Shown: positions 17,220 through 26,500 of the stretch, in pieces
Layout of the letters: each line of letters opens with the position of its first letter
How positions within the stretch are numbered: position 1 is the stretch's first letter
Assembly (NCBI RefSeq): GCF_008084145.1
Contig: NZ_VSDO01000001.1
Location: forward strand, 1 to 64,000
From: Paenibacillus faecis
GTDB lineage: Bacteria; Bacillota; Bacilli; Paenibacillales; Paenibacillaceae
Reading direction: 5' to 3'
Length of the DNA stretch: 64,000 nucleotides
Notes under the pieces: model-generated
Seen by the model: the letters and a program-made list of their open reading frames with translations, nothing else
Database searches by the model: none
What the model was told of the DNA's origin: nothing
Program-made: the position numbers and the translations under genes

Positions 17220-18200
17220 CTACCAGGCGTAAGCTTGCGGCGCTTCCCCGCCCGGCCCCGGAAAGATTTCATCCAGCCGCCGGAGCTCCGCATCGCCCAG
17301 TTGGATGTCCGCTACCCGCAGCGCGGACTCCAGCTGCTCCAGCGTCCGCGGGCCGATGATCGGCGCGGTCATGGCCGGACGCGTGAGCGTCCAGGCCAGC
17401 GCCACATTGGCCTCGCTTTCGCCGAGCTCGCGGCAAAACCGCTCGAACGCCTCCAACTGCCCGCGATGCTTCTCCACGCGGGCGGGATCGTTCGCGCGCT
17501 TCGAGCCCGGCACCGGGCGCAGCGCATGCCCGCTCAGCAGGCCGCCGTCCAGCGGGCTCCAGGCGATCACGCCGATGCCCTGCTCCTCGGCGGCCGGAAG
17601 CACTTCCAGCTCCGGCAATCTGCAGAGCAGGCTGAATTTGTGCTGCTCGGACACCAGTCCGAGCATGCCTTTCGCCTTCGCTTCGTACTGCGCCTTCACC
17701 AGGTCTCGGCCGGCGAAATTGCTGGAGCCGACGTACCCGATTTTTCCCTGGTACAAAGCTACGTTAAAGCCTTCCCACAGTTCGTCCCATGACACGTTGC
17801 GATCCACATGGTGCATTTGATACAGCTCGATGTGATCCGTCTGCAGCCGCCGGAGCGAACCCTCCAAATGGCGGCGCATCTTATAGGCGGACAGCCCGGG
17901 TGCTTTGTTGGGCCCGTCGTTCGGGTCGGCCATCTCCCCGTGAAACTTGGTGGCCAGAACGACTTTCTCTCTCCGGCCCCCGCCTTGGGCGAACCATTTT
18001 CCGATGATTTCCTCGGTTCTGCCCGCGTTTTCGCCCCACCCATAGATGTTGGCCGTATCGAAAAAATTAATCCCCGCGTCTACCGCGGCATCCATGATTT
18101 TAAACGCTTCGCGCTCTTCCGTGTCCACCCCGAAATTCATCGTCCCCAAGCAAAGGCGGCTCACTTTTAAGCCCGAACGCCCCAAATAGCTGTATTTCAT
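17220..18200 (-). CDS. Aldo/keto reductase
   Basis: A 326-residue TIM-barrel NADPH-dependent oxidoreductase. The family signatures are present: N-terminal GRSGLKVSRLCLGTMNFG, catalytic Asp-Tyr (FFDTANIYGWG), Lys in VVLATKFHGEM, and His in IELYQMHHVD. The C-terminal IIGPRTLEQLESAL binds the cofactor. Length is normal for the family. The gene is noticeably more GC-rich in third codon positions than its neighbours, a possible sign of transfer. The substrate is unknown. Confidence 0.92.
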   Translation of the reverse strand: MKYSYLGRSGLKVSRLCLGTMNFGVDTEEREAFKIMDAAVDAGINFFDTANIYGWGENAGRTEEIIGKWFAQGGGRREKVVLATKFHGEMADPNDGPNKAPGLSAYKMRRHLEGSLRRLQTDHIELYQMHHVDRNVSWDELWEGFNVALYQGKIGYVGSSNFAGRDLVKAQYEAKAKGMLGLVSEQHKFSLLCRLPELEVLPAAEEQGIGVIAWSPLDGGLLSGHALRPVPGSKRANDPARVEKHRGQLEAFERFCRELGESEANVALAWTLTRPAMTAPIIGPRTLEQLESALRVADIQLGDAELRRLDEIFPGPGGEAPQAYAW

Positions 18201-18355
18201 GTTTTTTCACTCCTCATCATTTTATAACGAAAACATAATGCCTATACCGCCGTTCTACATCGGACAAACTGTTAGTATCACCACCCTTCCATCTCGCGGC
18301 GTTTCTGGTAATATGAAATAGTGTCTAAATTACTGGTTTTAAGGAGGGTACGCCT

Positions 18356-21300
18356 GTGAGCTCACCCTTAACCGAGCGGCTGATCAAACTGCTGTGCGGC
18401 CGCATCGCGTACGATCGCGGCGAGGCCTACTTCCGGCAGAAGAGAGTCTCCTTCACCCATACCGAACCGGAGACCGGTCATTATCAGGCCATCGTCCGCG
18501 GAACCGACAGTTACCGCGTGTTCGTTCATATCGACCTGAACGGCGATGTGTCCGCCGAATGCCAATGTCCCGCTTACGCTTTATATAACAACCATTGCAA
18601 ACATATCGCCGCCGTCCTGCTCGGCATCCGGGAGCAGCAAGCCGGCTCCCGGATGCCGGCGCGATCCGTTTCCCTGCTGCATCCCGAAGGCCGGCCTTCG
18701 GGCGGTACCTTCACCGGCTTGACGGAGCGGTACGACCCGTCCGGCCGCCGTTCCGGCGGCTCCTCCCGGGATGTGTGGTTAACCCGGGATGTGATGGGTC
18801 TGTTCGAGCAAGGCGGAGTGCGCAGGAAAACGGCGGGTTCCCGTTTTGACGCCCGAATCCAGCTGCAAGCCGAATTTATTCTCAAAACCTCGTATATCGG
18901 ACCCAATCTGTACGTGTTCGGGGTCGAACTCAAGATCGGCGGTGGCAGGCTTTATATTGTCAAACATATCCGCGACTTTCTCGACCATCTTGAACGCGGG
19001 GAGAGCTATCCGTTCTCCGAACAGTTCAGTTATGACCCGGCGCAACATAGCTTCGAACCAAGCCAGGACGTCATCCTGCGCCAACTGATCGAGATATCGC
19101 GAAACGAGCGGCTTTACCAGGAAGAGGCCAGATGGAGCGGCGGAGCCGCAAGGCGCAACAAGGAGAACCGAACCCTGCTCCTGCCTCCCTACGCCTGGGC
19201 CGAGCTGCTCCGCGGCTTCCGGGCGTCCCCCTCGTCCGTCAAGCTGGATCCCGGACACGGAAAGCCCCGGCCGTTCGTGATTTCGGACGATCCGCTCCCG
19301 GTGAATTATAGATTCGATCGGGCCGAAGACGGCGGCTACCGCCTCGATGTCGAGGGGCTTGCCGATTTGAAAATCTTGGAAAGCTACGGACTGGTTCTCG
19401 CGGACGGCATCCTTCGGAATCTCCAGGTCGACCGATGCCGGCGCTTGCGGGAACTCAAAAACATGCTGGAGGCTTCCCGAAGGAATCATATCCATATCGC
19501 CGCCGAACAAATGGAACCGTTCATGCAGCGGGTTCTGCCGGGTTTGCAAAGGATGGGCTCCGTTCAAATCGCGGATGCCGTTACCGAGCGGATGGTGAGA
19601 TCCCCGCTGAAAGCCCGGCTTTACCTGGATCGGGTTCGCAACCGGCTGCTGGCCGGATTGGAATTCCAGTACGGCGATATCGTACTCAACCCGCTCGAAA
19701 GCGGAACCGCCCGTGGCAGCGACCTCATTTTGATGCGCGACGAAGAGCAGGAAAGCCGGATCCTGCAAATGATGGATGAAAGCTCCTTCGTTAAAACGGA
19801 GAGCGGCTACTTTCTGGACGATGAAGATGCGGAATACGATTTCCTGGTGCATATCGTCCCCCGGCTCGAACAACTGCTTGAAGTATATGCCACCTCGGCG
19901 GTAAAGACCCGCATCGTACCGGTTTCCGCCCCGCCGAAGGTTTCGGTTCAACTGGGAGAGCGCACGGACTGGCTCGAGGTCTCCATTGATTTAAGCGGGA
20001 TATCGGAACAGGAAATCCGGGGAGTGATTCAGGCCTTGGCCGTAAAAAGAAAATACTACCGGCTTCCCGAAGGCGCCTTGCTGCCGTTGGATCATGACAA
20101 TTTCAAACAAATCGTCGCGCTGATGAACGATTTGGGGCCACACCTGATCGGCGAAGCCGGAAACGAATTTCGCGTCCCGGTGACCAAGGGCTTGCACCTG
20201 CTGGACGAGCACAAGTACGGCAGCTCCATCAAACTGGACAAGAACTTCCGTCTGCTCTTGCATCACATCAAAAATCCGGACAGTCTCGATTTCCCGGTTC
20301 CCCCGCAACTGTCGTCCGTGCTCCGCGATTATCAGGCTTACGGGTACCAGTGGATGAAAATGCTGGCCCATTACCGGTTCGGCGGCATTCTCGCCGATGA
20401 CATGGGCCTTGGGAAAACCCTGCAAAGCATCGCTTTTCTCGTCTCGGTCCTTCCGGAAATTCGGGATCAACAGCAGCCGGCTCTCATCGTAGCTCCCGCC
20501 TCCCTCGTATATAACTGGAGGAACGAGCTGCGCAAATTCGCTCCGGACATCCGTTGCGAGGTAGCCGACGGGAGCAAAAGCGACAGGCTGGATGTACTTA
20601 AGCGAGCCGGGACAACCGACGTGCTGATCGTTTCCTACCCGGTCCTGCGCATGGATATTGAGCAGTTTGCCAAGCATGCGTTCCACAGCATGTTTCTCGA
20701 TGAGGCGCAAACGTTCAAGAATTACGCTACTCAAACGGCGCAGGCAGTCAAAGCGCTGCAGGCCAAGCATCGCTTTGCCTTAACCGGAACGCCGGTGGAA
20801 AACAAACTGGAAGAGCTTTGGTCGATCTATGACGTCGTGTTCCCGTCCCTGTTCCAGAGCCGCCAGCAGTTTCACGAGTTAAGCCGGGAGCAGATCGCCA
20901 GAATGATCCGACCGTTCCTGCTCCGGCGTTTGAAAACCGATGTCCTGAAGGAGCTTCCCGAAAAAATTGAAACCGTGCAAACTTCGGAACTGCTTCCGGA
21001 CCAGAAGAAGCTGTATGCCGCCCTTTTGGCCCAACTGCAGCAGGAAACCTTAAAACATCTGAACGAAGAGAGCTTCCAGAAGAACCGGATCCGTATCCTG
21101 GCCGGCCTGACCCGGCTCCGTCAGCTGTGCTGCCATCCCTCCTTGTTCGTCGAGGATTACGAAGGCGGCTCAGCCAAGTTCGAGCAGCTGCTGGAAATTA
21201 CGGAAGAGTGTCTCGGCGCCGGCAGAAGGTTGCTGATCTTCTCGCAGTTTACCGAAATGCTCGGGATGATCGGCAAAGAATTGGGGTATCGCGGCGCTCC

Positions 21301-21682
21301 CTTTTTCTATCTGGACGGTAAAACGCCACCTGCCGAACGCGTCGAGCTATGTTCCCGTTTTAACGAAGGCGAGCGCGACATCTTCCTGATCTCCTTGAAA
21401 GCCGGAGGCACCGGGCTCAATCTGACCGGAGCCGATACCGTGATTCTTTACGATCTTTGGTGGAACCCGGCTGTCGAGCAGCAAGCGGCCGACCGGGCCC
21501 ATCGCATGGGCCAGAAAAATGTCGTTCAAGTCATTCGGCTGATCACCGAAAATACGGTCGAAGAGAAAATGTACGAGCTTCAGCAGAAGAAAAGAGACCT
21601 CATCGACGAAGTGATCGAGCCCGGCCAGGAAGCCTTGTCCAGTCTCACGGAACAAGAAATCCGCGAAATCCTTATGATCTAG
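18356..21682 (+). CDS. SNF2-type DEAD-like helicase with SWIM zinc finger
   Basis: A 1108-residue protein. SWIM zinc finger near residue 65 (ECQCPAYALYNNHCKHI); a long middle region (~120-640) of the bacterial SNF2-associated type; then SNF2 ATPase motifs: I LADDMGLGKTLQ, II FLDEAQTFKN, III LTGTPVENKLEELWSI, IV IFSQFTEML, V AGGTGLNLTGAD, VI AADRAHRMGQ. It probably moves along double-stranded DNA to remodel protein-DNA complexes in transcription or repair. The GTG start has AAGGAGGG upstream. It stands alone, with no nuclease or methylase partner that would point to a defence system. Confidence 0.94.
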   Translation: MSSPLTERLIKLLCGRIAYDRGEAYFRQKRVSFTHTEPETGHYQAIVRGTDSYRVFVHIDLNGDVSAECQCPAYALYNNHCKHIAAVLLGIREQQAGSRMPARSVSLLHPEGRPSGGTFTGLTERYDPSGRRSGGSSRDVWLTRDVMGLFEQGGVRRKTAGSRFDARIQLQAEFILKTSYIGPNLYVFGVELKIGGGRLYIVKHIRDFLDHLERGESYPFSEQFSYDPAQHSFEPSQDVILRQLIEISRNERLYQEEARWSGGAARRNKENRTLLLPPYAWAELLRGFRASPSSVKLDPGHGKPRPFVISDDPLPVNYRFDRAEDGGYRLDVEGLADLKILESYGLVLADGILRNLQVDRCRRLRELKNMLEASRRNHIHIAAEQMEPFMQRVLPGLQRMGSVQIADAVTERMVRSPLKARLYLDRVRNRLLAGLEFQYGDIVLNPLESGTARGSDLILMRDEEQESRILQMMDESSFVKTESGYFLDDEDAEYDFLVHIVPRLEQLLEVYATSAVKTRIVPVSAPPKVSVQLGERTDWLEVSIDLSGISEQEIRGVIQALAVKRKYYRLPEGALLPLDHDNFKQIVALMNDLGPHLIGEAGNEFRVPVTKGLHLLDEHKYGSSIKLDKNFRLLLHHIKNPDSLDFPVPPQLSSVLRDYQAYGYQWMKMLAHYRFGGILADDMGLGKTLQSIAFLVSVLPEIRDQQQPALIVAPASLVYNWRNELRKFAPDIRCEVADGSKSDRLDVLKRAGTTDVLIVSYPVLRMDIEQFAKHAFHSMFLDEAQTFKNYATQTAQAVKALQAKHRFALTGTPVENKLEELWSIYDVVFPSLFQSRQQFHELSREQIARMIRPFLLRRLKTDVLKELPEKIETVQTSELLPDQKKLYAALLAQLQQETLKHLNEESFQKNRIRILAGLTRLRQLCCHPSLFVEDYEGGSAKFEQLLEITEECLGAGRRLLIFSQFTEMLGMIGKELGYRGAPFFYLDGKTPPAERVELCSRFNEGERDIFLISLKAGGTGLNLTGADTVILYDLWWNPAVEQQAADRAHRMGQKNVVQVIRLITENTVEEKMYELQQKKRDLIDEVIEPGQEALSSLTEQEIREILMI

Positions 21683-21700
21683 ATCCTCCCCGGAGGATCT
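21681..21700 (+). terminator. Hairpin after the SNF2 gene (copy 1 of a repeated palindrome)
   Basis: AGATCCTCCCCGGAGGATCT overlaps the stop codon of the SNF2 gene and forms a 9-bp stem with a 2-base centre. No T run follows here. The same 20-mer, with a T run, recurs at 22350-22369. Confidence 0.6.
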
Positions 21701-21780
21701 AAGGATCCATCGGATAACCTTGTTTTGCGTAAAATTTCTGCACGCTGCAACTCTAGGCCAAAAACCTATCCTAAGCCCAT

Positions 21781-22040
21781 TTTCCTTTTGAAAACCGGGT
21801 AGGTGAACCGTGATAAAAGCCTTTTACGGCCTTTTACGGCCTTTTACGCCCCTATTTTGTCGAATTGGGCTTAGATCCGGGAATTAGCGGCATTTTAGGG
21901 CCCTATTTTAGGAAAAAGCGGGTCAAAACCTGATTATCGGCCCCTGAAGCAGGAAATAAGACCTTTTTTTACCGCTATTTTCTCAGTGGAGGCGAATCGG
22001 GCCGGAATAACGGCCCAAAATGCCGATATTGCAACGACAG
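21781..22040 (-). repeat. Repeat element A, copy 1
   Basis: An intergenic unit on the minus strand relative to copies at 33667-33950 and 56072-57835. Shared blocks include CTATTTTGTCGAATT, TTATTTTAGGAAAAGCGGGT-like and ACCGCTATTTTC-like segments, and GCTTTTATCACGRTTC at one end. At the other end it finishes with TTGCAACGACAG, which resembles the IS4 element's terminal repeat. A CCTTTTACGG decamer is repeated in tandem at about 21820-21848. No ORF is supported. Confidence 0.75.
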
Positions 22041-22044
22041 CTAG

Positions 22045-22245
22045 GCTCTAATTCCTGCATTTCTGCATGTTTTTTTCTTGTTCGGAACAAAAATTCGAAA
22101 ATTCCTGCAAATCTGCAGGAATTTTCGACAAAACGGGCTCGTTTCTCTAAAATCGCTAGAAATGCCTGCAGATTTGCATCTTTTTTCTCATTCCCTCGTC
22201 GATCGGGCCTAAATACCTGCAGATTTGCATCTTTTTGGAGTTGGA
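22045..22245 (-). repeat. Repeat element B, copy 1
   Basis: On the minus strand this has the same order as the copies at 51324-51547 and 55547-55772: TCCAACTCCAAAAAGATGC, then two GATGCAAATCTGCAGG direct repeats, a conserved GATTTTAGAGAAACGAGCC block, then the palindrome AATTCCTGCAGATTTGCAGG and a CATGCA...TGCAGGAATT end. It directly abuts A copy 1. The stretch 21701-22507 holds no other gene. Confidence 0.8.
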
Positions 22246-22304
22246 AGGGTTGAAAGTGCGCTAGGCACTTTACTCCCCTGATGGCATAGTCACCCCCATG
22301 ACCC

Positions 22305-22373
22305 AGATCCTCCCCGGAGCGATCTTATTCATGTACCTCCGCATGACTCAGATCCTCCCCGGAGGATCTTTTT
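22305..22373 (+). terminator. Palindromes 2 and 3, the last with a T run
   Basis: AGATCCTCCCCGGAG recurs at 22305 (imperfect, continuing CGATCTT) and as the complete 20-mer at 22350-22369 followed by TTTTT. The last is a good intrinsic terminator. Confidence 0.65.
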
Positions 22374-22507
22374 CGCATGTCATCATATTAATAAGAAAAA
22401 CGTTTACATCCTGATTATACCGGGCAATAAGCCGATAAATAAATATCCGCATGTTGAATCTTCATGGCATAATGTAATTACACTTCAAGAACAGGAGCGT
22501 ACAAATC

Positions 22508-23359
22508 ATGACGACGCAATACGAGATAACTTACTGCTACCACGGCAAGCAGCACTGTGAGCGCGGATATTGCTGGGGCCCGGGCATCAAAGAGCAGTAC
22601 AAGCTGCTGTTCATCCATGAGGGGAAGGGCCGGTACGACTTTAACGGTCACACCTACGAACTCGCAAAAGGAGCGGGATTTGCCGTTTATCCCGGGCAGA
22701 TCTGCTGCATGCGGGCGGACGAAGCGGATCCTTGGGTTTATTCCTGGATCGCCTTCGAGGGGGAAGACGCGGAGACGATGCTCTCGGCTGCGGGATTATG
22801 CCGGGAGCGTCCCGTATTCGCCTGCTCCCGTCCCGCCTGGTTCGATACGTATTTGGACGAATTCGCGGCGGCCGCCGCCAGACCCGAGCCGATCTGCGGA
22901 TTGGCCCTGCGCAGCGGGTTATACCGTTTTTTCGCCGACTGGTTGGGAGAAATGCTCTCGAGCGTCGGAAACGCCTCCCAACCGGCTTCCAAAACCCGCT
23001 ATGTGGACCGGACGATCGAATATATCCGGATGAACTACTCCAATCCGGTCAGCATCACCGAGCTCGCCCGGATCATCGGGATCGACCGGGTTTACCTTTC
23101 CACCTTGTTCAAAGAAAGAATGAAGATATCGCCCCAGAAATATTTACTGCAATTTCGCATGAACAAAGCGAAGGAACTGCTGGAGTCGCTAAACCTGTCC
23201 ATCGCCGATGTCGCTCGCTCCGTCGGCTACAGCGACCCGCTCCTCTTTTCAAAAATGTTTAAGCGTGTAACCGGCTTATCTCCGTCCCGGTATCGGGATG
23301 CCATGCTAGGCGTGACTCACGGGAACATTCCCGCAAATGCAAAGGAAGCCGGACGTTAG
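22508..23359 (+). CDS. AraC family transcriptional regulator
   Basis: 283 residues. N-terminal cupin-like sugar-sensing domain (~10-150; GKGRYDFNGHTYELAKGAGF) and two C-terminal AraC helix-turn-helix units (~185-275): ITELARIIGIDRVYLSTLFK and IADVARSVGYSDPLLFSKMF ending in the conserved TGLSPSRYR. This architecture is typical of carbohydrate-use activators. It is convergent with the secreted GH8 glycanase gene, which it might control, but no shared site was found. The start ATG is preceded by CAGGAG. Confidence 0.92.
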   Translation: MTTQYEITYCYHGKQHCERGYCWGPGIKEQYKLLFIHEGKGRYDFNGHTYELAKGAGFAVYPGQICCMRADEADPWVYSWIAFEGEDAETMLSAAGLCRERPVFACSRPAWFDTYLDEFAAAAARPEPICGLALRSGLYRFFADWLGEMLSSVGNASQPASKTRYVDRTIEYIRMNYSNPVSITELARIIGIDRVYLSTLFKERMKISPQKYLLQFRMNKAKELLESLNLSIADVARSVGYSDPLLFSKMFKRVTGLSPSRYRDAMLGVTHGNIPANAKEAGR

Positions 23360-23371
23360 CGCCCGACTTCC
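23343..23371. terminator. Possible shared terminator of convergent genes
   Basis: GGAAGCCGG and CCCGACTTCC form an imperfect stem between the AraC stop and the GH8 stop. Only short T tracts follow. Confidence 0.45.
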
Positions 23372-23387
23372 TGATTCTTTCACATCT

Positions 23388-25094
23388 TTAGTTTTCTCCG
23401 TACACCTCAAACTCGTACAGCGAATAGCCATACGGCGTCCCCCGCTGGATTCCATACATTCTTACATACCTGGCGTTTTGCGGAGTGAAGGTAATCTCGT
23501 CCTCCCCTCCATCCCCATTAGAGATCGTAGCCGCATCGGTCCAATGAACCGGTGTTCCGCCGGCATCGGAAGATACCTGAATTTTAAATTGGATAGCGTA
23601 AGCGTCCTCCCATTTCAACTTTACGCCGGAAACGGAGCGGGTGCTGCCCAAGTCCACATAGATCCATTCGGGATCCGTCCCTTCGTTGCTGGCCCAGCGG
23701 GAAACCAGATTGCCGTCGAACGCTTTGCCCGCTTCAAATCCCGTTCCCTCGATCGAACTGGCGAACGCGGGTTTGTTCAGCGCCAGGTTCTCGACCGGCT
23801 CCGGGGCTTGCCCTGACGGAATCCACCAGTTGCCGGACAAATAAAGCATGCACAGCAGATTATAAGTGTCGCTGAAGTAATCCTCTTTCTTATTCTTCAT
23901 CCAATCCCAACCGGCATTTACCCAGGTTTGATGCGCCCCGTTCGCCGTTCCCGCGGCGATCAGCGGAGAGACAAACACGGCGGTCGCATAGTCGCCGATC
24001 GGCGTCCCGTCCATCTTGTACCCGTTCTTCACATTGGCCGGCTTATTGCCGCTCTTGGACTTGATCCAGTTGGCCAGCTTGTCCGCCACGGCCTTCCCTC
24101 TGGGATCTCCGTAGAAAGCGTAGTCCATCACAATCCGAAGCGGAAAACGGCTCGCATTATAGTAATATTGGTTCGTTTCTTTAAATTCATCCAAGTAATA
24201 TTCCGGAGCCGGTTTGGGCGGATCTTCGACGACAAAATCGGAAATCAGGCCGGTTGCGGAGGAATACCGCGAGCTGAATTGATTGTAAACCTGATAAAGA
24301 TTATCGATCACTTCGATCCAAACCGGGTCTCCGGTAACCTCGTGAAAAGCCCGGAAATGGCTCAGCATCCAATCCGACGGCCGGGTATTCAAGGCGTTCT
24401 TACTATCCCAATCCCCAAGATTGACCCGGCGCTGGTTCGTTACGTAGCTTGCTTTAATTCCTTCGTTGATCATTTTCCGCGCTTCGTTCAAATAATGGAT
24501 CTCACCGTCCGATCCCCATTGATAATGGGCCAGGATCAACGAATAAGCGATATCCAGGTCCCCATCCGTGGCGGAACCGAAATGGCCTTGAGCCCGAACG
24601 TCATCGGCTACGATCCAACCCATCAGGTTGGGATTTCCCGAGCTCTTGTAAGCGCGTGCAGTTTTGAATAGTCCATTGTAGATCGTTTGAGCCTCCGGAT
24701 CGTGTCCGGCCATCAGGGCGGCGATGATCATCCCGTAGCCTTGGCCTTCGGACGAGCCTAACGCCTTAAATCCGTCGGGATCGCCGGTTATATTGCCTTT
24801 GACGTAAAACCCTCCGGGCAATGATTTCAAATCATGCTTCAAATACTTGGACTTCCAGTAATCATAGTAAGCGGAAACGGATCGATTCATGTCGCTCTGC
24901 GTGACGTGGGCGGGTTTTATGATGCCGGGGTAATCCACTTGCTGGGGAAACGGCCGGTTAGGCGCGGCAGCTTGGGCGTCATTCTCGGATAAAAAAGAAA
25001 CCGTTGGCACAAGCAGCACCACCATCAACAAAATTTTCATCCACTTCCATTGCCTCTTGCCGTGTCTCGTACCATTTGTCCTTGACCTTACCAT
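23388..25094 (-). CDS. Secreted glycoside hydrolase family 8 enzyme with F5/8C carbohydrate-binding domain
   Basis: A 568-residue exported beta-glycanase (GH8: endoglucanase, chitosanase or lichenase). Signal peptide at ~15-43 (hydrophobic KILLMVVLLVPTVSF then AQAAA). GH8 domain at ~55-425 with the proton-donor Glu in SSEGQGYGM and the catalytic Asp region in TDGDLDIAYSL. The C-terminal ~140 residues are a discoidin/CBM32-like beta sandwich (NLALNKPAFASS...). Start 25094 is seven bases from AAGGAGG, better than the Met two codons upstream. Chitosanase versus glucanase cannot be decided here. A cre-like site overlaps its promoter. Confidence 0.93.
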   Translation of the reverse strand: MVRSRTNGTRHGKRQWKWMKILLMVVLLVPTVSFLSENDAQAAAPNRPFPQQVDYPGIIKPAHVTQSDMNRSVSAYYDYWKSKYLKHDLKSLPGGFYVKGNITGDPDGFKALGSSEGQGYGMIIAALMAGHDPEAQTIYNGLFKTARAYKSSGNPNLMGWIVADDVRAQGHFGSATDGDLDIAYSLILAHYQWGSDGEIHYLNEARKMINEGIKASYVTNQRRVNLGDWDSKNALNTRPSDWMLSHFRAFHEVTGDPVWIEVIDNLYQVYNQFSSRYSSATGLISDFVVEDPPKPAPEYYLDEFKETNQYYYNASRFPLRIVMDYAFYGDPRGKAVADKLANWIKSKSGNKPANVKNGYKMDGTPIGDYATAVFVSPLIAAGTANGAHQTWVNAGWDWMKNKKEDYFSDTYNLLCMLYLSGNWWIPSGQAPEPVENLALNKPAFASSIEGTGFEAGKAFDGNLVSRWASNEGTDPEWIYVDLGSTRSVSGVKLKWEDAYAIQFKIQVSSDAGGTPVHWTDAATISNGDGGEDEITFTPQNARYVRMYGIQRGTPYGYSLYEFEVYGEN

Positions 25095-25170
25095 GATCAT
25101 TCCTCCTTAAGTGTTCATAATAGAAACTGCAGGGCGGAATTCTGTGTTAACAAGGATGTCCTACAAAGGT

Positions 25171-25208
25171 ATTATATACCATTTTTACCGAAAGTTAAAG
25201 CGCTTTTA
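25171..25208 (-). promoter_or_regulatory. GH8 promoter with cre-like site
   Basis: On the minus strand TATAAT (complement of 25171-25176) is 17 bp from TTTAAC. The palindromic TAAAAGCGCTTTAA (25195-25208) overlapping the -35 region matches the CcpA catabolite site at 12 of 14 positions. This suggests repression by glucose. Confidence 0.55.
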
Positions 25209-25301
25209 TCTTGAATCGAAAAGATGTTTGTAAATAGTCGGAACGGGTAACTATAAATAAGGAGTCACCCCAGAAACCGACACCTAAAGGAGGATTTGAC
25301 C

Positions 25302-25481
25302 ATGCCTAATCAGGAGAATAACCGATATCACGATGAATCCGAACTTCGCAATAAGCCGCATCAAGGAGATTCTATGGCAGAAAAGAAGAAGATGGAAAAC
25401 GGTGTGGATATCGAACCGGAAGCCGATGAATGGGTTGCCAAGCCGGTAGCCTTTACCGATTCCAAGTCCGCAAAAGAATAA
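25302..25481 (+). CDS. Small acidic hydrophilic protein
   Basis: A 59-residue, highly charged protein with no Cys and no hydrophobic segment (MPNQENNRYHDES at the start). AAAGGAGG lies eight bases before the ATG. It looks like the small, disordered, possibly spore- or stress-associated proteins of Bacillales, but no family is recognised. A terminator follows. Confidence 0.6.
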   Translation: MPNQENNRYHDESELRNKPHQGDSMAEKKKMENGVDIEPEADEWVAKPVAFTDSKSAKE

Positions 25482-25495
25482 GCTCGCTTTGGCCA

Positions 25496-25532
25496 GGCCG
25501 TCTCGGAAGATCCTTCCGGGGCGGTTTTTTCG
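25496..25532 (+). terminator. Rho-independent terminator
   Basis: GCCGTCTCGGAAG and CTTCCGGGGCGGT pair around ATC, followed by six T. Confidence 0.75.
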
Positions 25533-25623
25533 TTGCAAACTCGGATGACTCATAAAGGTTTAAAGCGCCTTCGGATCGAATACTTCTAGAATATGCGAAT
25601 TTAATCCGAAAGGGGAGCTTTAG

Positions 25624-26481
25624 ATGGGCGTCTTTCAGGAAAATCTGCTGCAAGGCAAAGTCGTCTTGGTGACCGGGGGCGGAACCGGGCTTGGATTGGA
25701 GATGGGGAACCGGTTTTTGGAACTGGGGGCAAGGCTGGCCATTTGCGGCCGACGGGAAGAAGTCCTGCGCCAGGCAGCCGAGGAGCTTGAAGCCCGAAAC
25801 GGCAGCCCCGTTTTCTATAAGACATGCGATGTAAGGGAGCCGGATCAGGTTAGAGAACTGGTGGAAGCGGTGGAAACCCGTTACGGTGGCATCGATGTGC
25901 TCGTGAACAATGCGGCGGGCAACTTCATCAGTCCCACGGAGCGCCTGTCCCCCAGGGCGGTCGACGCCGTGCTGGGCATCGTCCTGCACGGGACTTTTTA
26001 CACGGCGCTGGAAGTCGGCAAGCGCTGGATCGGGCAACGACGCCAAGGCGTGATGCTGAACATCGTCACGACCTACGCCATGACGGGCTCCGCTTATGTG
26101 GTCCCGTCCGCTGCGGCTAAAGCCGGCGTCCTCGCCCTGACCCGCTCCCTCGCGGTCGAGTGGGCGCCCTACGGCATTCGCCAGGTCGCCATCGCTCCCG
26201 GGGTCTTCCCTACGGAAGGCGCGGGCTCCCGCCTCTCCCCGACCCCCGAGCTGGAGGCCAAAATGAGGGCGCGCCTGCCTCTCGGCCGAACCGGTTCGCC
26301 CGGCGAATTGGCGGATCTCGCCGCTTTCCTGGTTTCCGACGCCGCTTCTTACATCAATGGCGAAGTTATCGCCATCGACGGCGGCGAATGGTTGAGGGGA
26401 GCGGGCCAGTTCAACGACCTCGCCGAGCTGTCCAAAGAAGAGTGGGACCGCCTCACGGAACTCACCCGAAAAGGCAAATAA
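25624..26481 (+). CDS. fadH: SDR family oxidoreductase, 2,4-dienoyl-CoA reductase-like
   Basis: A 285-residue short-chain dehydrogenase. Cofactor loop VTGGGTGLGLEMG at ~17-29, NNAAG near residue 97. The usual catalytic Tyr of YxxxK is replaced by Ser (SAAAK), as in NADPH-dependent 2,4-dienoyl-CoA reductases, which help degrade unsaturated fatty acids. The C-terminal extension (RGAGQFNDL...) also fits that subfamily. It lies apart from the main beta-oxidation cluster, and no FadR site was seen upstream. Symbol by similarity only. Confidence 0.82.
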   Translation: MGVFQENLLQGKVVLVTGGGTGLGLEMGNRFLELGARLAICGRREEVLRQAAEELEARNGSPVFYKTCDVREPDQVRELVEAVETRYGGIDVLVNNAAGNFISPTERLSPRAVDAVLGIVLHGTFYTALEVGKRWIGQRRQGVMLNIVTTYAMTGSAYVVPSAAAKAGVLALTRSLAVEWAPYGIRQVAIAPGVFPTEGAGSRLSPTPELEAKMRARLPLGRTGSPGELADLAAFLVSDAASYINGEVIAIDGGEWLRGAGQFNDLAELSKEEWDRLTELTRKGK

Positions 26482-26500
26482 CTAACCCGACTAGGCGGCG

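Noticed and set aside
18779..19951. 390-codon minus-strand frame inside the SNF2 gene
   Set aside because: Antisense shadow of a well-supported gene, no Shine-Dalgarno site, no motif.
18356..21682. SNF2 helicase as part of a defence island
   Set aside because: No nuclease, methylase or other defence genes adjoin it; the SWIM/SNF2 type is a common stand-alone chromosomal gene.
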